The notes beneath the pieces were generated by a model. The model was given only the letters and a program-made list of their open reading frames with translations, was not told the origin of the DNA and ran no database searches. DNA of 59,225 nucleotides from an uncultured Bacteroidales bacterium (lineage in GTDB: Bacteria; Bacteroidota; Bacteroidia; Bacteroidales; UBA3663). Positions 33,986 to 41,564 of this stretch are shown in pieces (within the stretch, counting starts at the first letter, position 1; each line of letters starts with the position of its first letter). A program made the position numbers and the translations under genes. The stretch is from positions 1-59,225 of the forward strand of contig CALBPV010000067.1 in NCBI GenBank assembly GCA_937899265.1. The letters are read 5' to 3'.

Positions 33986-35323
33986 TCAACCTACGCTGAC
34001 ATCATCGAACAGTACGGTTGCCAGAAAGGAGTCGTTGATTTCCTCACGGTCGGAAGAGATGGCAAGGACATGCTGCCAAAGGTCGAGAAGATTGCCTGTG
34101 ATATTGATGCCGGAGACGGACCGAACGGGTTTCCCCTGCTTCCACAGCATGCCTTCAATCCCGAACGAAAAATCGCCCGTAACGTCATTGTGGTTACCGC
34201 CCAGGAATCCCGTGATGTCGATGAAATCGCCGGCTGAGGCTGCGATGTCTGTGGCAGATTTTGTCCCCGGTGTCATACAGACTACCATGGGTTCCCCGAC
34301 AGTGGGGGCAGTGTGCAGTCTGCGGGCATTGTAGGTCGAAATGTAGTAGGTGGAGAGCACGCCCTCGCGAATGATGTCGAGGTCGCATGTGGCCACCCCC
34401 TCGAAGTCGAACCACGATGCACCCATCGCTCCTTGCTGATGAGGCCGGTCGGTGAGTGTGAGCAGGGGAGAGGTGATGCGCTGGCCGAGACGGCCCAAGA
34501 GGAAGGAACGCTCCATGAAAAGGGCGGTGCCCGTCAGGGCGTTGAGCAAAGGGTCGATGACGCGGCACACCCATCGCGGACGCATAAGCACTTTGTAGCG
34601 TCCGGCAGGTACTGGGCCTGCGTCGGGCTCGAGTTTGGGCAGCACAAGCCGCATGGCATTGCGTGCAATGGAGGATGCCAGCGCCTCGTCGAAACCGGTG
34701 GGCGAGAAGGACATCTCATACCAGTCATCGGACGGCTTTCGGTCTGTGCCCGGCACACAGCAAGCCACCTGACAGTCGAGTTCGATGCTCGAAATGAGCT
34801 GCAGTCCTTCCCAATCTTGAGAATCGACAACATAACGTCCGCCCACACGGTCGTTCCAATTGGCGGTGACGTTGATGATACGCGGGTCTGTGCCCAGCAG
34901 AGTATGGGGCACGGCAGCGAGGATGCGTTTGCGGGTCTCAATGTCGAGGTCGGCCAAGGTGCCGTCGTAGTTGCCAAGCGAGGGCGCAAGATTCGGCTTG
35001 AGGCTGTAGCAGCGCGAGAGGTCGGGCAAGGTGCGGTCCGGGTCAGGATTGAGCAGCCGCGTATTGGCGATGCTGCCGGCTATGAAGGAACGCAGATTGT
35101 CGGCATCGAGCCGGTTGGTGGAATAGGAACCTACACGTCCGTCAACCCATAAGGTCATCTGGAGGGCCGACGCGGAACTGCGCTGCAGCTGTGTGAGTGT
35201 GAGGTCGGTGGACTGGAGTGTGGTTTGATCCATCCAAAGATATTCGATTCGTGCGGCCTGAGCTCCGCTCGACAGCGCTGTTCGGAGTGCGGAGAGGGTG
35301 ATGTCGCGAGTGGTGGGATTCAC
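33986..35323 (-). CDS. pmbA: TldD/PmbA-family protein (PmbA/TldE-like subunit)
   Basis: This 445-residue protein is the TldE-like partner of TldD. In E. coli the TldD/E heterodimer is a metalloprotease that degrades unfolded peptides and matures microcin B17. As expected for TldE it lacks the HExxxH zinc motif that TldD carries. Family landmarks include GRYKVLMRPRWVCRVIDPLL, the middle TDRPHQQGAMGASWFDFEGV and the C-terminal GDFSFGIEGMLWKQGKPV. The start codon is GTG at 35323, as no ATG is available near the expected N-terminus. It lies downstream of tldD, separated by a 100-bp spacer of 8-bp repeats. Confidence 0.88.
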   Translation of the reverse strand: MNPTTRDITLSALRTALSSGAQAARIEYLWMDQTTLQSTDLTLTQLQRSSASALQMTLWVDGRVGSYSTNRLDADNLRSFIAGSIANTRLLNPDPDRTLPDLSRCYSLKPNLAPSLGNYDGTLADLDIETRKRILAAVPHTLLGTDPRIINVTANWNDRVGGRYVVDSQDWEGLQLISSIELDCQVACCVPGTDRKPSDDWYEMSFSPTGFDEALASSIARNAMRLVLPKLEPDAGPVPAGRYKVLMRPRWVCRVIDPLLNALTGTALFMERSFLLGRLGQRITSPLLTLTDRPHQQGAMGASWFDFEGVATCDLDIIREGVLSTYYISTYNARRLHTAPTVGEPMVVCMTPGTKSATDIAASAGDFIDITGFLGGNHNDVTGDFSFGIEGMLWKQGKPVRSVSGINITGNLLDLWQHVLAISSDREEINDSFLATVLFDDVSVG

Positions 35324-35335
35324 GATGTTTTTTAG

Positions 35336-35413
35336 TTTTGTTATTTCGTTATTTCGAGATTTTGATATTTCGATATCACGATATTTCGATATTTCGATAA
35401 GTTGTCATTTCGA
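35336..35413. repeat. TATTTCGA octamer array between tldD and pmbA
   Basis: Units of the form TATTTCGA (with variants such as TATTTCGT and TATCACGA) recur with a period near 8 bp through the tldD-pmbA spacer. This is AT-rich and unlike the GC-rich coding sequence on either side. Confidence 0.7.
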
Positions 35414-35426
35414 GGGGCTCCCCGTG

Positions 35427-36833
35427 TCAGATACCGCCGACATTGAGGCGGGAGACGAGGACGGACGGCATTCCGCAGGTGACGGGGACGGATTGTCCGG
35501 CCTTGCCGCAAATCCAGGTTCCGTGGTCGATGACAAGGTTGTCGGCCACCCCGTGGATGTCGGCCAAAGCTTGCGGGCCGTTGCCTATGATGTTGATGTC
35601 CTTGACGGGTTGGGTGAGTCGGCCGTTCTCGATGAGATAGCCGCTCTTGACAAAGAAGGTGAAGTCACCGGCACCGATTTGGACCTGTCCGTTGGAGAAG
35701 TCCTTGACGTAGATGCCTTGGGGAACAGAGGCGATGAGGTCGGATTCGGTGGCAGAGCCTGCCTCCATATAAGTATTGCGCATGCGCGGGAGGGGGAGCG
35801 TACGGAAAGATTCGCGCCGCCCGTTTCCGGTGGGTTCTACACCATAGTGGGCTGCAGAGATACGGTCGTGGAGAAAGCTTTCGAGGCATCCCTGACGCAC
35901 GATGAATGTCTTCTGGGAAGGCACACCCTCGTCATCCCAATGGACGGAACCCCGTGCAGAAGGTACGGTACCGTCGTCAACGACCGAGATGTCGGGGTCG
36001 CAGACGATTTGTCCGAGGCGGTCGGAGAAGACGGATTCGCCGCGCCGGTTGAAGTCGGCTTCGAAGGCGTGTCCGATGGCTTCGTGGAGCAGAATGCCGG
36101 AGGCTCCTGCGGCCATCACTACGGGCATTTCGCCTCCGTGGGGCTGAATGGCAGTGAGAGCGAAGCGGAGTTTGTCTATGAGGCGGGAGGAAAGTTCCTC
36201 CTGAAGACTGTCGGAGAGAATCTCAAGGCCCTGACGCAGGGAACGTGAGGTGACAGCCATCTCGGTGCGTGTTCCCTCGCGAATGACGGCATTGACAGAA
36301 ATAGCCGCCATAGGACGCTCTTCCTCCATGAAGTCGCCGAGACTGTTGACAAGGGCGATGCGCTGGGTGCGCCACGAAACGGAAATCTGGAGGGTTGAGA
36401 TACGTGGTTCGAGGGTCAGCGTTTTCTCGCGAAGTGATTGCATCCAGGGAATGACAGAGACCGAAGGATCGACCTCCAACCAGGATTGACGGGCTCCATA
36501 GAGACCGAAGGGCACCGACGCTCCCGATGAGCCGACAGCGGCTACAGGGGAAGGGGAGCCCGAAGCACAGATGGCAGCAGCCGTACGGGCTGCCCGGAGG
36601 AGTTGCTCGGGCGAGAGCACCTCGGAGTAGGCATAGCCTGTGCGGTCTCCATCGACCACACGGATGCCGGCTCCGTAGTCTTCGTTGAGGACGGCTCGGT
36701 TGACGTTTTCGTTCTGCATGACGAGAGAGCCTACGCGACTGTGCTCAAAGTAGATGTCGCTATAGGAACCGCCCGACGAAAGGGCAGTGGCGAGAATCTT
36801 GTGGAGAAGGGTGTCTGAAATGGGAAATAACAC
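35427..36833 (-). CDS. tldD: TldD-like zinc metallopeptidase
   Basis: This 468-residue protein is the catalytic subunit of the TldD/TldE protease. The zinc motif HEAIGHAFEAD (HExxxH plus downstream acidic residue) is intact. The flanking GGEMPVVMAAGASGILL and the C-terminal FTFFVKSGYLIENGRLTQPVKD are standard for TldD. The start codon is GTG at 36833, the same rare start as its partner, which may keep expression of both low. The gene pair is transcribed tldD then pmbA. Confidence 0.92.
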   Translation of the reverse strand: MLFPISDTLLHKILATALSSGGSYSDIYFEHSRVGSLVMQNENVNRAVLNEDYGAGIRVVDGDRTGYAYSEVLSPEQLLRAARTAAAICASGSPSPVAAVGSSGASVPFGLYGARQSWLEVDPSVSVIPWMQSLREKTLTLEPRISTLQISVSWRTQRIALVNSLGDFMEEERPMAAISVNAVIREGTRTEMAVTSRSLRQGLEILSDSLQEELSSRLIDKLRFALTAIQPHGGEMPVVMAAGASGILLHEAIGHAFEADFNRRGESVFSDRLGQIVCDPDISVVDDGTVPSARGSVHWDDEGVPSQKTFIVRQGCLESFLHDRISAAHYGVEPTGNGRRESFRTLPLPRMRNTYMEAGSATESDLIASVPQGIYVKDFSNGQVQIGAGDFTFFVKSGYLIENGRLTQPVKDINIIGNGPQALADIHGVADNLVIDHGTWICGKAGQSVPVTCGMPSVLVSRLNVGGI

Positions 36834-36884
36834 GATGACAGATGATAGTAATAACAGATAACCTTGGGGCGGGAAAACGGCAGC

Positions 36885-38282
36885 CTATTTTTTGTCTGTC
36901 TCGTCGAGAAGTTCCTGTGCGTGAAGCTGGACATCGCAGAGACGCGCTTCGGAACCGGCCTCGTATTGGGCTTGGCGCATACTCAAGAGAGTCTTCCACT
37001 CCTGGGGGAAGGTTTCCTCGTAACCGTAGTTGAAACGTTCGATGCCGTTCTCGTCGATGTCGCGCAGGAGGTCACCGATGGTATAGGCGGAGATGTCCTT
37101 GCGGGGCATCCACTCATGGATGTCGGGATGGTTGGGATTGACGGTCTCGCAAATGATGTGGCTGTCGGCGAGGGTAGAGATGCACATTTGGGTCAGACGG
37201 GAAGGCAGGTGAAGCTGGTTGCCGATATTCTCGGTAGTGAGCAAGGCTTCTTCGGAGGTGTCGGCAGAGGCAGCCGTTCCCCGGAAGGAAGCGTAGATTT
37301 TGGCTGCAATGAGGATGGTCACAAAGTCGGCATAACGTCGGGAAATGTTCTGGACATCGCTTTCGTAGTCGTAGTTGCGGATATTTTGGGCCGCATAACA
37401 AAGCTCGGCACCGTAGAGACAGATAATCCACGACATCTGAATCCACAGCAAGAGCAGAGGTACAGCGGCAAAAGATCCGTAGATGGCGTTGTAGCGCGAT
37501 ACCCAAATTTGGCCGTTGATGTAGAGCATTTGGAAAACCTGGAATCCGATGCCGGCAATCGTGCCGGCGATGAGGGCATTGACAAAGCGCACCTTGGTGT
37601 TGGGAATCACGATGTAGAGGGCTGTGAAGAGCAGAATCGTGACAACCCAAGGTGTCCATTGTATCGCCGTGACCAGTCCGGTGGATATGAAACGGAAAGC
37701 ATCGTCATCCTGTCGGAGGAAGCCCTGGATGAAAATCTGGGCTCCGCTGGAGAGAATAATGAGAAGCGGAATGGTGAGGATGATGGCGATGTAGTCGGTA
37801 ATCTTGCGCAGCGTGGAACGGCTCTTCTTCTGCTGCCAAATTCCGTTGAGCACATTCTCGATGTTGCCTATCATCGAAATCAACACCCAAAGGAGCATGA
37901 CGATGCCGATGCCCATGATGAGTCCGGTGTGGGTCTGCTGAAGATAGCGGTTGGCAAAGCCGAAGACCTGATCGACCAGTTCCTGCTGCATGGGAAAGTA
38001 GTCGCGCACATTCTGCTGGAGCACTTCTTGGAAGTTGAAACCTTTGCCTATGGCCAACAGAAGCGCCATGAGGGGGACAACGGCGAAGATGGTGTAGTAG
38101 GTGAGCGCCGACGCTTTATCGCTCATGTTGTCGCGCACGAAGAACTTGACGCTCAGGATGAGGGCCTTGAGGATATTGACGGGTACGCGCCAAATGCCCC
38201 GCAGGTCATCGGGGGTGAGATGCCAGAGGTCGTGGGTGAGGAACCTCCAAATGCGTTGGGCGGCCGATACGGGTGAAATCAT
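36885..38282 (-). CDS. YihY/virulence-factor BrkB-family membrane protein
   Basis: This is a 465-residue inner-membrane protein. Its N-terminal two-thirds holds about six helices typical of the YihY/BrkB (formerly RNase BN-like) family: KASALTYYTIFAVVPLMALL, then LYGAELCYAAQN near the end of the membrane part. A soluble C-terminal extension of about 170 residues (LPSRLTQMCISTLADSHIIC, YTIGDLLRDIDENG) looks like a winged-helix domain. The function is not established; RNase activity is no longer accepted for the family. The ATG at 38282 overlaps the stop of the upstream coiled-coil gene (ATGA), so the two are translationally coupled. Confidence 0.87.
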   Translation of the reverse strand: MISPVSAAQRIWRFLTHDLWHLTPDDLRGIWRVPVNILKALILSVKFFVRDNMSDKASALTYYTIFAVVPLMALLLAIGKGFNFQEVLQQNVRDYFPMQQELVDQVFGFANRYLQQTHTGLIMGIGIVMLLWVLISMIGNIENVLNGIWQQKKSRSTLRKITDYIAIILTIPLLIILSSGAQIFIQGFLRQDDDAFRFISTGLVTAIQWTPWVVTILLFTALYIVIPNTKVRFVNALIAGTIAGIGFQVFQMLYINGQIWVSRYNAIYGSFAAVPLLLLWIQMSWIICLYGAELCYAAQNIRNYDYESDVQNISRRYADFVTILIAAKIYASFRGTAASADTSEEALLTTENIGNQLHLPSRLTQMCISTLADSHIICETVNPNHPDIHEWMPRKDISAYTIGDLLRDIDENGIERFNYGYEETFPQEWKTLLSMRQAQYEAGSEARLCDVQLHAQELLDETDKK

Positions 38283-39154
38283 TTCTTGACAGTGAGAGTG
38301 GTGGAACCTATCTCGGAACCGTCGGCATAAACGTGGAATTCGAAGGTGCCAGGAGAAAGAGCCTCGTTGCGTTTCCAATAGAGGGTGACGGGCGTTTCCT
38401 GTCCGCCGAACTCTATGGTTTTCTTCATTGAGTAGGAGATCATTGAACCGTCGAGCGAGAACTTGCCGCTGCGGTCGTTGACGAGGAGGTCTCCGTTGGG
38501 TTTGATGATGCAGCAGTAGATGTCCTTGGAGCCTATTTCGGCTGTGACGTTGGCGTTGATGGTGAAATCAATTTGGAAAGCTTCGGTCTTCTTGAGGCTT
38601 TCGACAGTCTTGGACTTGCTGTTGACGGCTATGGCCCGAATGCCGGAGACTGTGAGCTGAGCGGCCAAAGACACCTGTTCGGAGAGCTGCTGGTTTTGCT
38701 GCCGTATCTGTCGGTTGTCTGTCTGAACCTGCTGAATCTGTGCCTTCACTTCGGAATTTTCGGCCACAAGAGCTTGGTTAATCTTGTTGAGCGAATCGAC
38801 TTGGGCAACGTAGTATCGCAAAGCCTCGCGCACGGTCTTGAGTTCCTTCTTGAGGGCGGCAATCTTGCGGGCATCGTCGGCTTTGGTCTGCTTGAGTTCA
38901 TCGACGAGGCGCTGAATTTTGATGCGTTGGTCTTCGAGTTTCTGTTCGAGCGAGTCGTTGTTGACGTTGAGTTTGTAGCCTTCATATTGGATGGCGAGGT
39001 CGGAGTACTCGTCGAGCATCTCCTCTTTCTCCATCTGGAAAGTGGCGGACATAACATCAATGGTGCGGCTTTGGTCCCAGACTTTCCAGGCAAGGAAAGC
39101 CAAAGCGGCGACAGCCACAGCGATGACAGCGAATAGGAGAGTTTTGTTTTTCAT
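38279..39154 (-). CDS. membrane-anchored coiled-coil protein (hypothetical)
   Basis: This 291-residue protein has one N-terminal transmembrane helix (LFAVIAVAVAALAFLAWKVW). A long coiled coil follows (about residues 35-165, rich in Lys, Glu and Gln, e.g. LEQKLEDQRIKIQRLVDELK). A C-terminal beta-rich domain (about 170-291, ending FEFHVYADGSEIGSTTLTVKK) completes it. The layout is common in Bacteroidota envelope proteins of unknown function. It is coupled by a 4-bp overlap to the YihY-like gene, suggesting the two act together in the envelope. It starts 125 bp... beyond the mdh stop on the same strand, past the mdh terminator. Confidence 0.78.
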   Translation of the reverse strand: MKNKTLLFAVIAVAVAALAFLAWKVWDQSRTIDVMSATFQMEKEEMLDEYSDLAIQYEGYKLNVNNDSLEQKLEDQRIKIQRLVDELKQTKADDARKIAALKKELKTVREALRYYVAQVDSLNKINQALVAENSEVKAQIQQVQTDNRQIRQQNQQLSEQVSLAAQLTVSGIRAIAVNSKSKTVESLKKTEAFQIDFTINANVTAEIGSKDIYCCIIKPNGDLLVNDRSGKFSLDGSMISYSMKKTIEFGGQETPVTLYWKRNEALSPGTFEFHVYADGSEIGSTTLTVKK

Positions 39155-39166
39155 AACCTTTTATGT

Positions 39167-39200
39167 TAAAAAACGTGCGCCTCGACGGGGAAGCGCACGT
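39167..39200 (-). terminator. rho-independent terminator after mdh
   Basis: On the minus strand stem ACGTGCGC / GCGCACGT with a 12-nt loop is followed by TTTTTTAAC. It lies 28 bp beyond the mdh stop and just before the coiled-coil gene. Confidence 0.88.
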
Positions 39201-39228
39201 ATGAATTATCGGAATCGCCTCGATAGAA

Positions 39229-40227
39229 TCAGAGGTTGGGATTAATCTTGTTCCACTCGGTCGTGGGAGGAACGATGCCGAGGCTTACGAGCTCGTCACG
39301 CATAGAGCAGAGATGTTCGTAGGAAGCATCGAGTGCTGCGATTTCCTCGGGAGTACCCTGAGGTTCCTCGTAGTGACAACCATTGACATCCATGACGGTG
39401 TTCATAGCCATCATGATGTGGTTGTACTTGCCGGTGTTGACGTATGTTCCGGCGGGCCAACGGAAAGCGTCGCCACCCATGACGGCACGAATCATTTCAA
39501 CCGAGCAGTAAGAAGGACTTTGGAAGGAAGAACGGCCGCGGAGTTCGATAATCTTGGCACCTCCCTTGTTGACCGCCTGACGCATGTCGGCCCATTCCTG
39601 TTCCGTGAACTCGGGAGTGCCGATGAGGTCGGAGAGTTTACGTCCGTTGACATCCACCTGCGAACCGAAGACAGCCATTTGTTCGCCGTGACCGCCATAG
39701 GTGCGGCAGCCCTTGATGCTGGACTGGGGAACGTTGAACTTCTTGGCCAAAGCGCTCTGAAGACGGGTGGAGTCGAGCGCTGCGAGGGTGGTCACCTGTC
39801 CGGGCTTGAGGCCGGAGTAGAGAATGGTTACAAGACCGGTGAGGTCGGCGGGATTGAAGATGATAACCACATGCTTCACATTGGGGCAATATTTCTGGAT
39901 GTTCTCGCCAAGTTCTTTGGCAATCTGGCAGTTGCCCTTGAGGAGGTCTTCACGTGTCATACCGGCCTTGCGGGGAGCACCGCCGGAAGAGATGATGTAC
40001 TTGGCATCGCGGAAAGCTTCCTCGACGTTGACAGTAGCGGTGATGTTAGCGCCCTCGAAGCCACAGTGGCGCATTTCTTCGGCTACACCTTCGAGACCGG
40101 GAGCATAGACATCATAGAGACAGATGTTGGGGGTGAGCTTCATCGTGAGGGCTGTCTGAGCCATATTAGAACCAATCATGCCAGCTGCGCCGACAATCAC
40201 CAATTTGTCATTCGTTAAATAAGCCAT
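39229..40227 (-). CDS. mdh: malate dehydrogenase
   Basis: This 332-residue cytoplasmic enzyme interconverts malate and oxaloacetate with NAD in the TCA/succinate branch. The Rossmann motif is VGAAGMIGSN at the N-terminus. The substrate-binding Arg lies in GGAPRKAGMTREDLL, the family NPAD motif is present, and the catalytic His is in RTYGGHGEQM. The last follows the Bacteroidales sequence rather than the E. coli type. It carries its own promoter region (about 100-nt leader) and terminator, so it is probably monocistronic. Confidence 0.94.
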   Translation of the reverse strand: MAYLTNDKLVIVGAAGMIGSNMAQTALTMKLTPNICLYDVYAPGLEGVAEEMRHCGFEGANITATVNVEEAFRDAKYIISSGGAPRKAGMTREDLLKGNCQIAKELGENIQKYCPNVKHVVIIFNPADLTGLVTILYSGLKPGQVTTLAALDSTRLQSALAKKFNVPQSSIKGCRTYGGHGEQMAVFGSQVDVNGRKLSDLIGTPEFTEQEWADMRQAVNKGGAKIIELRGRSSFQSPSYCSVEMIRAVMGGDAFRWPAGTYVNTGKYNHIMMAMNTVMDVNGCHYEEPQGTPEEIAALDASYEHLCSMRDELVSLGIVPPTTEWNKINPNL

Positions 40228-40329
40228 TTATTTTAATATTTTAAGTTGATTTATCGTTCAATCCTTGATGCCCGGAAAAAAACGCGAATTGCAAAGTGCA
40301 GTAGGCATAATTTTTTCCAATCAGCACCC

Positions 40330-40363
40330 CAAAGATACGTCTTTTATGGGAGATTTATACAAA
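40330..40363 (-). promoter_or_regulatory. promoter for mdh
   Basis: On the minus strand TATCTTTG (40330-40337) is preceded by TTTG (40360-40363) at 22 bp, slightly longer than usual. The leader would be about 95 nt; no riboswitch or attenuator is apparent. Confidence 0.6.
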
Positions 40364-40457
40364 AGAAACAGAACTTTTTTCCAAAACGGGGGAAAAAAGT
40401 TCTGAAATAGGTTTGCTTGCAAGTTTGAGTTTGCAATTTGAATCGACTTATCCGTCC

Positions 40458-41558
40458 TTATTTTGAAGCCGTCATGTTGACAATAACCCGCGAGTTGGAG
40501 GGATCGTCGGTGATGACGGTGATGTGGTGGTTGATGGTGAGGAGGGTAGTCTGAGACGGTTCAAAGCGGATGGTGAGCGTCGTTGTTTCTCCGGGCTTGA
40601 CCACCTGGTCAGCCACAGAGGTGACAAACACTTTGGGGAGGTCGTTCTGAATCTTGCGGATGTGGAGTTTCGAACGTCCTGTGTTGGTAATCAACACCTC
40701 CTGAGAGCGGGGCTCATCGTTCTCGCCGAAATCGAGGGATGTGCCCTCAACCTCAATCTGGGGAGCCTGATCGCGTTCCTTTCGTGAGAGCGTGGAGAAA
40801 TCTTCCCAAATGTCGGCCGATACAGCAATGGTGTTGTCTTCCATTTGTGTCTCGTGACCTTTGACATAGACTTCGAAACGGTCGCGATGGAGTCCCCAAT
40901 CCTTGCAGCGTGAGGTAAGGAAAGTGACCATGACCTTGCCCTCGGTCTTGGGTTGGAGCACCTCGGGCTCACATTCTATGGCGATGTGCTTGGGCACATT
41001 GCGGAAGGTGAGACGGATGGGCTCGGTCCCTTCGTTATAGACATCCATCGTACGGGTGCGGTTGGCGCGGTTGGGATAGACATCGAAGAAATTGAGGGCA
41101 CGGTTCTTGACGCGGAGTCCGGCACCCATGCTGTGGGAGAAACTCTCCTCGGGAAGCCGATTGGAAAGGACGTTTCCCGTGATGAGGAGCATTGACTTGT
41201 GGTTGGGCTCCGAGTTGTCGTACACATAGACCGACTTTTGGAATACGCCGGGACGTCCCTTGGCGTGGTAGGTGACCTGGATGGTACCGCTTTCGCCGGG
41301 TTTCAGGGGTTTGCGGGTATATTTGGGAGTGGTGCAGCCGCACGAAGTCTGGCATCGCAATATCATGAGCGGTTTGTCGCCCGTATTGGTGAATTTGAAA
41401 TCGACCGTTACGTCACCGTCCTGTTCCTGAATATTGCCGAAATCGTGCTGTGTCTTTTCCCATCCGGCCTTGGGCTGGGCTTGGAGCGAAAAAACTCCAA
41501 GACCGAAGCAAAGGCAGAGGAGGAGAGCTGTGAGATGACGGTTGAGAAATCTGGGCAT
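40458..41558 (-). CDS. secreted DUF1573 protein
   Basis: This 366-residue protein has a signal peptide (LTALLLCLCFGLGVFSLQAQ). Three or so Ig-like DUF1573 (ASH/MSP-like) units follow. The first reads KTQHDFGNIQEQDGDVTVDF, FTNTGDKPLMIL and TSCGCTTPKY, the classic DUF1573 motif with paired Cys. A second follows near the middle and a third at the C-terminus (PGETTTLTIRFEPSQ). These are abundant periplasmic or surface proteins of Bacteroidota with no settled function. It starts 6 bp after alaS ends and is likely co-transcribed with it. Confidence 0.87.
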   Translation of the reverse strand: MPRFLNRHLTALLLCLCFGLGVFSLQAQPKAGWEKTQHDFGNIQEQDGDVTVDFKFTNTGDKPLMILRCQTSCGCTTPKYTRKPLKPGESGTIQVTYHAKGRPGVFQKSVYVYDNSEPNHKSMLLITGNVLSNRLPEESFSHSMGAGLRVKNRALNFFDVYPNRANRTRTMDVYNEGTEPIRLTFRNVPKHIAIECEPEVLQPKTEGKVMVTFLTSRCKDWGLHRDRFEVYVKGHETQMEDNTIAVSADIWEDFSTLSRKERDQAPQIEVEGTSLDFGENDEPRSQEVLITNTGRSKLHIRKIQNDLPKVFVTSVADQVVKPGETTTLTIRFEPSQTTLLTINHHITVITDDPSNSRVIVNMTASK

Positions 41559-41564
41559 GAGGTT

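Noticed and set aside
36864..38276. 470-residue open frame antisense to the YihY-like gene
   Set aside because: Complement-frame shadow; the sense strand encodes a six-helix membrane protein.
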